A DNA stretch of 64,000 nucleotides. Source: JAJRPT01 sp964465945. GTDB taxonomy: Bacteria; Bacteroidota; Ignavibacteria; Kapaibacteriales; UBA2268. The DNA lies in assembly GCA_964465945.1 (NCBI GenBank), contig CAYXMM010000014.1, positions 11,003-75,002 on the forward strand, in the 5' to 3' direction. The translations under genes were made by a program, and so were the position numbers. Shown here in pieces: positions 7,839 through 14,450 of the stretch. Each line of letters starts with the position of its first letter. The first letter of the stretch is position 1. Under the pieces are notes generated by a model. The model was given only the letters and a program-made list of their open reading frames with translations, was not told where the DNA came from and did no database searches.

Positions 7839-8405
7839 TCAACTTAATATTTCATTCAAATAAGGTTTTAACAAGTCTTTAACTTTCTTTTTAGCTCTAC
7901 AAACACGAGTTTTTGCATTGATTATAGTAATATTTAATATTTTAGCAATTTCCTCATACTCCATATTATTATACTCTCGTAAAATCAGAGCTTCTTTATA
8001 TTCATCATCAAGCAAATCAACTGCAGTATTAACAAATTCAAGCATTTGCACGCTATCATAACTCTGAGTTTCATAAGCTAAAAATTCCATTTCCGTAATA
8101 TCGACTTTATTTTTCCGATTTCTTTTATAATTTAAACACAAATTTCTTGCAATAGTAACAAGAAAGCCAGCAATATTTGTATTAATTTGAGGATTAACAG
8201 ATTCATAGAACTTAATAAAAGTCTCTTGAAAAATATCCTCAGAAATTATTTTATCATTCAAAATTTTAGTACAATAAGCATTAATTCCAGTGGCATAACG
8301 TTTATAAACCTCCATAAATGCTCGCTCCGAGTGCATACCACGCTCAGAAATAATCAAAGCCAAATCAGCATCATTATATGTACTAAAATCCTTTTGCATC
8401 ATCAA
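7839..8405 (-). CDS. ECF (RpoE-type) RNA polymerase sigma factor
   Basis: 188 aa, usual length for an extracytoplasmic function sigma factor. Region 2 is seen in YATGINAYCTKILNDKIISEDIFQETFIKFYE (about 42-73), with FLVTIARNLCLNYKRNRK as region 2.4. Region 4 is LDDEYKEALILREYNNMEYEEIAKILNITIINAKTRVCRAKKKVKDLL (about 132-180), with the helix-turn-helix in EYEEIAKILNITI and AKTRVCRAKK. Three Met codons stand at the start, so the exact start is uncertain by two residues. It is first in an operon with the anti-sigma/barrel protein and a lipoprotein. The regulon is unknown; the T9SS array starting 374 bp away, transcribed divergently, is a candidate target. Confidence 0.93.
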   Translation of the reverse strand: MMMQKDFSTYNDADLALIISERGMHSERAFMEVYKRYATGINAYCTKILNDKIISEDIFQETFIKFYESVNPQINTNIAGFLVTIARNLCLNYKRNRKNKVDITEMEFLAYETQSYDSVQMLEFVNTAVDLLDDEYKEALILREYNNMEYEEIAKILNITIINAKTRVCRAKKKVKDLLKPYLNEILS

Positions 8406-8778
8406 TTACATCAAATAACACACTAAAATACAATTCGTTACTCACAAAAATAAAATTATTTAATTAATGAAAACATTTTCCGTGTAAAACATAAAGAATT
8501 GTATATTTTTTTACGTTGAAAACGATAAAAAATTTATAAAAAACATATCCCTTAACCTCTTATTTACCAAAATATTAGTAATTTTAGTAAAAATAATTTA
8601 ATATTTTGTTAAAAAAATGCGGGATATTTTGGCTACTTGTGTGTTATTATAGTATAGAAATTTGCAAATTTCAAAAAAGTATGTCATTCTGAGCGAAGAA
8701 TCCAGTTCTAACATTTAAAATCGAAGATTTTTCCAATTAAATAATTGGAATATTTTTAATTAATTTAAAGGTGCATTT
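8406..8778. promoter_or_regulatory. Divergent intergenic region between sigma operon and T9SS array
   Basis: 373 bp without a gene. It must hold the sigma-operon promoter (-) and the promoter of array copy 1 (+). About 8545-8582 recurs at 10158-10196 in front of copy 2, beginning with CATATCCCTTAACCTC. From 8681 on it is the leader repeat listed separately. I see no clear -33/-7 pair for either direction. Confidence 0.5.
8681..8778 (+). repeat. Leader repeat, copy 1
   Basis: Starts with ATGTCATTCTGAGCGAAGAA, a GTCATTCTGAGCG-type dispersed motif. Then come two adjacent hairpins: AAAATC-GAA-GATTTT (8717-8731) and TTCCAATTA-AA-TAATTGGAA (8731-8750). AAAGG precedes the ATG at 8779. The same arrangement recurs before copies 2 and 3, so it is probably a conserved 5' untranslated leader. 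Confidence 0.8.
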
Positions 8779-10140
8779 ATGAAAGCGTTTATACTATTGC
8801 TACTTATAGCAATACCACTATTTTCCCAAAAATTATGGGAAATTGACGTTACCGGCAACGGTAACCTGACGGATGTTAGGGAAATTCCCAACTCCGAACT
8901 ACTATTGTTTACATATAGTACCGGGCGACTGGAAATTAGGCGTAGCTCGGACGGTAGCTTCGTTAATCAACTAATTTCTAAACCCGGGGAGTCCGATGGT
9001 CCTGTAATTTCAAGTACAGGCACACTTTATTATTATAGAAGTGCAGTTGATACCATTGAATTTAGAGATATTATAACAAATGAGCCAGTGATAAGGGTTT
9101 CGCCAGAGATTGAAGAACTTGAAGGTAATCCTGTTTTTGATGTAAAAGGATTTCAAATGTTTGAATTATTTGATAATAACACCAAAATAATTGGAAACTT
9201 AATTTACGCAGACGAGGATGATTCAAGAAATAATAAACCAAATTTTGTAATTTATAATATAGTAACCAAACAAATAGAATACCAAAGACCTATTGACATA
9301 AAAAGCACAGATTATTACTATTCAATAACTGAGAAAAGTTACATATCTCCTGATGAAAGATACATTATCGAAACATCGGGAAACTATTCAAGAGCGAGAA
9401 TGTTTAATCTACAAACAAAGACTTATGAGTTTGAGTTTGATGGTGATGTAAGTGAAGAGCAGAGCTATATTGCTGGAGTGCTGGAAAATGGTAGATTCCA
9501 AAGCAATAACCTTGTAACCAAAGGCGTCTCTGACATGTTTAGGAGTTACTCTTTCCCTGATTTTATATTACTTGAAAACATTGATGTATGGTCTAAAAGT
9601 CACTTTTTCATTAGTTCATTGAATGGGTTTAATGTTTGTAATGATGTTTTCATTTGTGACGTCGCTGAAAGAAAAGAAAATCAAACAAATCAGTATTATA
9701 GGTATTACGTAAAGTATAATTATATTAAAGGAGAAATTATATACAGTTCAAAGAATTACCAGGCATCGCTTGATTATAGTGCTGTTTTTACTTACGATAA
9801 TTGTAGTAAAGTTATTATTGATAGAGATTATGATAATAGAGATGGTGTAATAGCTTGTTATGATGCTAACACTTTAGATGTTATTCCTCAGTACCCAGAG
9901 TCTAATTATTTTAGCCAATTAGGTCAAGTTATTAACTTTAGTTCATCTTTATTTATGGGACAAACAGCAAATATTGAAATATATGATAGTATTGGAGAGA
10001 AAGTTGCACCATTATATAGCGGAATAATAAGCCAGAATAATTATCAATTTAATCTACCCAATTTGCCAAGCGGCGCATATTATTTGCAATGCCAACTTCC
10101 AAATCAAACATTAAACTTTAATTTTATGGTGGTGATTTAA
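8779..10140 (+). CDS. T9SS-secreted beta-propeller-like protein, array copy 1
   Basis: 453 aa. N-terminal signal peptide (MKAFILLLLIAIPLFSQK). Residues 20-370 are beta-strand rich, with propeller-like blades such as LLLFTYSTGRLEIRRSSDGS and repeated SPDERYIIE/NLQTKTYEFEFDG elements. Residues about 375-453 form a T9SS type A sorting domain (IEIYDSIGEKVAPLY, then LPNLPSGAYYLQCQL), so the protein is predicted to be exported across the outer membrane and anchored or released. AAAGGTG precedes the ATG. Residues coded by 9409-9821 are identical in DNA to copy 3. No ligand or activity can be named; a surface-exposed or secreted role is inferred from the sorting domain. Confidence 0.88.
   Translation: MKAFILLLLIAIPLFSQKLWEIDVTGNGNLTDVREIPNSELLLFTYSTGRLEIRRSSDGSFVNQLISKPGESDGPVISSTGTLYYYRSAVDTIEFRDIITNEPVIRVSPEIEELEGNPVFDVKGFQMFELFDNNTKIIGNLIYADEDDSRNNKPNFVIYNIVTKQIEYQRPIDIKSTDYYYSITEKSYISPDERYIIETSGNYSRARMFNLQTKTYEFEFDGDVSEEQSYIAGVLENGRFQSNNLVTKGVSDMFRSYSFPDFILLENIDVWSKSHFFISSLNGFNVCNDVFICDVAERKENQTNQYYRYYVKYNYIKGEIIYSSKNYQASLDYSAVFTYDNCSKVIIDRDYDNRDGVIACYDANTLDVIPQYPESNYFSQLGQVINFSSSLFMGQTANIEIYDSIGEKVAPLYSGIISQNNYQFNLPNLPSGAYYLQCQLPNQTLNFNFMVVI
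8848..8865 (+). other. In-gene palindrome with GNRA-type loop
   Basis: GTTACCG-GCAA-CGGTAAC, a perfect 7-bp stem with a GCAA loop, near codon 25 of array copy 1. The same palindrome is kept in copies 2 and 3 (in copy 3 the outermost pair is G-C as well). It sits in the most G/C-rich and most conserved block of the array. Confidence 0.6.
9409..9821 (+). repeat. 413-bp tract identical to 12505-12917
   Basis: Read by eye, this stretch of copy 1 matches 12505-12917 of copy 3 without a mismatch, while the flanks differ markedly. Copy 2 differs through most of the corresponding region. It is the expected footprint of recent gene conversion between copies 1 and 3. Confidence 0.85.
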
Positions 10141-10295
10141 AAAAATAATTTCAAAAAACATATCCCTTAACCTCTTATTTACCAAAATATTAGTAAATTT
10201 ACTGAAATTATTTAAAACTTTTTTTCAAAATCTGTGAGATGTTTGGGCAACTTATGTGTTATTATATATATGAAATTTACAAATTTTGAAAAAGT

Positions 10296-10398
10296 ATGTC
10301 ATGCTGAGCGAAGCGAAGAATCCAGTTCAAAATTTTAAAATCGAAGATTTTTCCAATTAAATAATTGGAATATTTTTAATTTATTTAAAGGTACATTT
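10296..10398 (+). repeat. Leader repeat, copy 2
   Basis: Begins ATGTCATGCTGAGCGAAGCG, followed by the same two hairpins (the second, TTCCAATTA-AA-TAATTGGAA, at 10351-10370) and AAAGGTA before the ATG at 10399. The preceding 140 bp also repeat the region upstream of copy 1. Confidence 0.8.
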
Positions 10399-11763
10399 AT
10401 GAAAGCGTTTATACTATTGCTACTTATAGCAATGCCTACTTTTTCCCAAAAACTATGGGAAATTGACGTTACCGGCAACGGTAACCTAACGGATGTTAGG
10501 GAAATTCCCAACTCCGAACTACTATTGTTTACATATAATACCGGGCGACTGGAAATAAGGCGTGGCTCGGACGGTAGCTTCGTTAATCAATTAATTTCTA
10601 AACCCGGGGAGTCCGATGGTCCCGTAATTTCGAGTACAGGAACACTTTATTATTATAGAAGTGCAGTTGATACTATTGAATTTAGAGACATTATCACAAA
10701 TGAACCAGTAATAAGGGTTTCACCACAAATAGAAGAACTTGAAGGAAATCCTGTCTTTGATTTAAAAGCATTTCGAAGATTTGAATTGTTTGGTAATAAT
10801 ACTAAAATATACGGTTACCTTTCGTACAGAGACGAAGATGATTCAAGAAACAATCGATCAAATTATATAATCTATAATTTGTTAACAAAACAAATAGAAT
10901 ATCAAAGACCTTATGACGAAAACGGTATAGATCATTACTATTCAACAATTGAAAAAAGTTATATGTCGCCTGACGACAAGTATATTATAGAAATATCAGC
11001 GGTAAAACCAAAAGCAAGAATATTTAATTTACAAACAAGGGTGTATGAGTTTCAGTTTGATGGAGAAAATAATGATGAGGAAAAAAGTAAAGTAGATGTC
11101 TTAGAAAATGGCAGATTTCAGAATGACTCAATGATAATAAGAATATCTCCGTTGTCATTAAAAGTATATTCTTTTCCTGAAATGCAATTAAAAATAGATA
11201 AGAATATATGGTCAAAATTTCATTTTTTTATAGGTACATATCCACTTTCTTTAGGTTTATGCGAAAATATTTTAACTTGTAATGTAAATGAAGAAAAAGA
11301 AAATCAAACAAATCAGTATTATCGCTACTTTGTGAAAATTGATTTGAGTACTGAACAAATTACTTATAGTTCAAAAAATTATCAATCATCATTAGACTAT
11401 TGTAGTGTTGTCGTAAATGACTGTTCTAAATTAATTATTGACAGGGATTTTGATAATAGGTTAGGTGTAATAGCTTGTTATGATTATAGTACATTAAACG
11501 TGCTACCACAAAACCCAGGAATAAACTATTTTAGTAAGTTAGGATCAGTTATTAATTTCAATTCATCTTTATTTATTGGACAGAATGCAAACATAGAAAT
11601 ATATGATAGTATTGGAGAGAAAGTTGCACCATTATATAGCGGAATAATAAGCCAGAATAATTATCAATTTAATCTCCCCAATTTGCCAAGTGGAGTATAT
11701 TATTTGCAATGCCAATTAACAAATCAGCAAGTTTTAAATTATAAGTTTATACTTATGAATTAA
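10399..11763 (+). CDS. T9SS-secreted beta-propeller-like protein, array copy 2
   Basis: 454 aa with signal peptide (MKAFILLLLIAMPTFSQ) and a type A sorting domain. The first 115 residues are nearly the same as in copies 1 and 3. The middle (about residues 215-300) is the most divergent of the three copies, with its own version of the SLKVYSFPEMQLKI region. The sorting domain is almost identical to copy 1 for about 30 residues (IEIYDSIGEKVAPLY onward) but ends differently (NQQVLNYKFILMN). The stretch 10755-10910 is nearly identical (two differences seen) to 12231-12386 of copy 3. Exported surface or secreted protein; activity unknown. Confidence 0.88.
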   Translation: MKAFILLLLIAMPTFSQKLWEIDVTGNGNLTDVREIPNSELLLFTYNTGRLEIRRGSDGSFVNQLISKPGESDGPVISSTGTLYYYRSAVDTIEFRDIITNEPVIRVSPQIEELEGNPVFDLKAFRRFELFGNNTKIYGYLSYRDEDDSRNNRSNYIIYNLLTKQIEYQRPYDENGIDHYYSTIEKSYMSPDDKYIIEISAVKPKARIFNLQTRVYEFQFDGENNDEEKSKVDVLENGRFQNDSMIIRISPLSLKVYSFPEMQLKIDKNIWSKFHFFIGTYPLSLGLCENILTCNVNEEKENQTNQYYRYFVKIDLSTEQITYSSKNYQSSLDYCSVVVNDCSKLIIDRDFDNRLGVIACYDYSTLNVLPQNPGINYFSKLGSVINFNSSLFIGQNANIEIYDSIGEKVAPLYSGIISQNNYQFNLPNLPSGVYYLQCQLTNQQVLNYKFILMN

Positions 11764-11772
11764 TAATTATCT

Positions 11773-11874
11773 CGTCATTCTGAGCGTAGCGAAGAAACCA
11801 GTTCTAACATTTAAAATCGAAGATTTTTCCAATTAAATAATTGGAATATTTTTAATTAATTTACAGGAGCATTT
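11773..11874 (+). repeat. Leader repeat, copy 3
   Basis: Begins CGTCATTCTGAGCGTAGCGA. From 11798 on it is identical to copy 1 for about 65 bases, including the hairpin TTCCAATTA-AA-TAATTGGAA at 11827-11846. ACAGGAG, the best Shine-Dalgarno match of the three, precedes the ATG at 11875. Confidence 0.8.
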
Positions 11875-13236
11875 ATGAAAGTATTTATATTATTGCTATT
11901 AATGGCAATACCAATATTCTCCCAGAAGATTTGGGAAATTGATGTTACCGGCAACGGTAACCTGACGGATGTTAGGGAAATTCCCAACTCCGAACTGCTA
12001 TTGTTCACATATAATACAGGACGACTGGAGATAAGGCGTAGCTCCGACGGGAGTTTTGTTAATCAACTAATTTCTAAACCCGGGGAGTCCGATGGTCCCG
12101 TAATTTCGAGTACAGGCACACTTTATTATTATAGAAGTGCAGTTGATACCATTGAATTTAGAGATATTATAACAAATGAGCCAGTGATAAGGGTTTCACC
12201 GGTTATTGAAGAACTTGAAAGCAATCCTATCTTTGATTTAAAAGCATTTCGAAGATTTGAATTGTTTGATAATAATACTAAAATATACGGTTACCTTTCG
12301 TACAGAGACGAAGATGATTCAAGAAACAATCGCTCAAATTATATAATCTATAATTTGTTAACAAAACAAATAGAATATCAAAGACCCTATGACTCCCAAA
12401 ATATAGATTATCACTATACGGGAATCGAAAAAAGTTACCTATCCCCAGACGAAAAGTACATCATTGAAATATCAGCAGTGAAGCCAAGAGCAAGAATGTT
12501 CAACCTACAAACAAAGACTTATGAGTTTGAGTTTGATGGTGATGTAAGTGAAGAGCAGAGCTATATTGCTGGAGTGCTGGAAAATGGTAGATTCCAAAGC
12601 AATAACCTTGTAACCAAAGGCGTCTCTGACATGTTTAGGAGTTACTCTTTCCCTGATTTTATATTACTTGAAAACATTGATGTATGGTCTAAAAGTCACT
12701 TTTTCATTAGTTCATTGAATGGGTTTAATGTTTGTAATGATGTTTTCATTTGTGACGTCGCTGAAAGAAAAGAAAATCAAACAAATCAGTATTATAGGTA
12801 TTACGTAAAGTATAATTATATTAAAGGAGAAATTATATACAGTTCAAAGAATTACCAGGCATCGCTTGATTATAGTGCTGTTTTTACTTACGATAATTGT
12901 AGTAAAGTTATTATTGACAAAGATTATGATAATCGAAATGGTATTGTTGCTTGTTATGATGCTAACACATTAGATGCTCCACAAGAAAACCAAAATCAAA
13001 ACTATTTTAGCCAAGATAGTAATCAAATTACTTTCAATTCACAAGAGTTTTTGGGACAATTAGCTACAATCGATATTTATAATAGTGTTGGGGCAAAGGT
13101 TGGTACTTCATATAATGGCATAATTAATCAATCAAATCTACAATTCCAACTCCACGATTTACCCAGTGGGTCTTACCATCTACAATGCCAACTACCAAAC
13201 CAAACACTAAACTTTAACTTTATGGTGGTGCGATGA
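11875..13236 (+). CDS. T9SS-secreted beta-propeller-like protein, array copy 3 (mosaic)
   Basis: 453 aa with signal peptide (MKVFILLLLMAIPIFSQ) and type A sorting domain. It is a mosaic. Residues about 120-170 follow copy 2 (12231-12386). Residues about 211-348 are DNA-identical to copy 1 (12505-12917). The sorting domain is its own version (IDIYNSVGAKVGTSY), but the last residues return to copy 1 (LPNQTLNFNFMVV). Its stop overlaps the next gene's start as ATGA, so the fourth cargo gene is probably on the same transcript. The mosaic pattern points to recombination between neighbouring copies; whether this varies in a population cannot be seen here. Confidence 0.88.
   Translation: MKVFILLLLMAIPIFSQKIWEIDVTGNGNLTDVREIPNSELLLFTYNTGRLEIRRSSDGSFVNQLISKPGESDGPVISSTGTLYYYRSAVDTIEFRDIITNEPVIRVSPVIEELESNPIFDLKAFRRFELFDNNTKIYGYLSYRDEDDSRNNRSNYIIYNLLTKQIEYQRPYDSQNIDYHYTGIEKSYLSPDEKYIIEISAVKPRARMFNLQTKTYEFEFDGDVSEEQSYIAGVLENGRFQSNNLVTKGVSDMFRSYSFPDFILLENIDVWSKSHFFISSLNGFNVCNDVFICDVAERKENQTNQYYRYYVKYNYIKGEIIYSSKNYQASLDYSAVFTYDNCSKVIIDKDYDNRNGIVACYDANTLDAPQENQNQNYFSQDSNQITFNSQEFLGQLATIDIYNSVGAKVGTSYNGIINQSNLQFQLHDLPSGSYHLQCQLPNQTLNFNFMVVR
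12505..12917 (+). repeat. 413-bp tract identical to 9409-9821
   Basis: Partner of the tract in copy 1, offset by exactly 3096 bases. Identity begins at CTACAAACAAAGACTTATGA and ends at GTTATTATTGA. Sequence on both sides differs from copy 1. Confidence 0.85.
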
Positions 13237-13859
13237 GAATTTTATTTTTAATATTGATATCATATTCGCTTAACGCACAAGATATAGAACCAGTTTCAAT
13301 GTCTTTCACCTACAAAGGCACACCTATAAACATCAATCAATCCCGCTTTCAACAAAGTGATTACTTACTTGGCTGGCAATGGTGCGGACATAAGAAAAAC
13401 ATTAAAGCAATGAAAACAAACGTTGTAGCAGGTGGCAACTATAATAATAAACAACCTTATGAAACTTATGAAACAACTAATTATACAATTGCACAACCCG
13501 GTAAAAATGCTGAAGCATGGAACAGACCCTTCATCCAAGCTGCGGCATGGCTAACTTATGAGCCGGGACTTGTTATCCCACCCGACGAGCGTTTTATTAC
13601 AATTTCCGACGACCCAAGCAATCCAGTTTTTGGCTTTAAATATGTTACTGAATACGGAACGCTGACATTCACAAATGACAACGATGATTTTAATAAAAAA
13701 CATTATAGGTTAGCACTATATCAAGATGAATTTTCTTCCTCAACGCAAAGTCAAGAACTTGTTCTAAGCAATCCTTGGCCTAATGATGTGCTATACACCA
13801 AAAACAGTTGGGCGCAAGATGCCAGGAGAAAGCACAAGGAATTGATTGTGAAGAAGTAA
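13233..13859 (+). CDS. Secreted protein, N-terminal part (likely frameshifted T9SS cargo)
   Basis: 208 aa with a signal peptide (MRILFLILISYSLNAQ), then an unrecognised domain containing LLGWQWCGHKK, YETYETTNYTIAQPGKNAEA and AAAWLTYEPGLVIPPDERF. It has no sorting domain of its own. The next reading frame (13808-14323) overlaps by 52 bp, lacks a signal peptide and ends in a type A sorting domain. The pieces add up to one normal T9SS cargo of about 380 residues. A single lost base between 13787 and 13859 would explain the split. Sequencing error, pseudogene and programmed frameshift remain possible. It is coupled to array copy 3 by ATGA. Confidence 0.7.
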   Translation: MRILFLILISYSLNAQDIEPVSMSFTYKGTPININQSRFQQSDYLLGWQWCGHKKNIKAMKTNVVAGGNYNNKQPYETYETTNYTIAQPGKNAEAWNRPFIQAAAWLTYEPGLVIPPDERFITISDDPSNPVFGFKYVTEYGTLTFTNDNDDFNKKHYRLALYQDEFSSSTQSQELVLSNPWPNDVLYTKNSWAQDARRKHKELIVKK

Positions 13860-14323
13860 CACCAGTGCAAAAAAACTTATTGTTCTTAGGGGCAGACGGA
13901 GAAATAATTTGTAAGGAGCCAGTTACAATTTATACTTGTTGCGAAAATATGGGAGGCCCTGGTGGTGATATTGGAAATGTAGGGCAACCTCCGTATAAAA
14001 GAAATTTTGAAGTAAAAGATGAAGATAAAGCGACAAATCAGCCGTACATCTCAAAAGAAGAAAATAATTTAAAAGTAAGAATCATACCAAATCCAAGCGA
14101 TGGAGTATTTAAAATAGAATTTAAACCATTAATTGAACAAGAATTAGAAATAAAAATATTAGACTTATACGGGAATACATATATGAGATTAATCTCAGAA
14201 ACATATTCAGTAGATATTTACACTAAGTCAATCAAACTTAAAGATGTAACAAATGGAGTGTATTTTATGAATTTAAGTGGTGATAAATCAAATATCACAA
14301 TCCCAATAATAATAAATAAATAA
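13808..14323 (+). pseudogene. C-terminal part of the frameshifted T9SS cargo, with sorting domain
   Basis: The frame opens after a stop at 13784 and has only a TTG at 13808 as a possible start, with no ribosome binding site. There is a Cys-rich piece (IICKEPVTIYTCCENMGGPG), then a spacer, then a T9SS type A domain (VRIIPNPSDGVFKIEF, LKDVTNGVYFMNL, ending IIINK). A sorting domain without a signal peptide cannot work alone, so I read it as the 3' half of the gene that starts at 13233, shifted by one base. Confidence 0.65.
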
Positions 14324-14413
14324 GAAGAACTTAACCTTCTGAAGTTTTCGACACTTTGGAAGATTAAACTTATTTCTTTAAATTTTTTAGAAAATAAAAT
14401 TTTTATAAGAAAT

Positions 14414-14439
14414 AATCCCCCACAAAATTGCAGGGGATT
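14414..14439. terminator. Candidate terminator between convergent genes
   Basis: AATCCCC (14414-14420) and GGGGATT (14433-14439) form a 7-bp stem with a 12-base loop. It lies between the 3' ends of the T9SS cargo gene (+) and the TonB receptor gene (-). T-rich sequence follows on the - strand side. Confidence 0.55.
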
Positions 14440-14450
14440 GAGTATGAAAA

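Larger units (their letters stand above)
8540..13236 (+). repeat. Tandem array of three gene+leader units
   Basis: Three direct repeats of about 1.5-1.6 kb, each made of a leader and a 453-454 codon gene (copies at 8779, 10399 and 11875). The 5' third of each gene is nearly identical in DNA, including silent positions, while middle and end vary by block. The arrangement reflects tandem duplication followed by exchange between copies. Confidence 0.9.
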
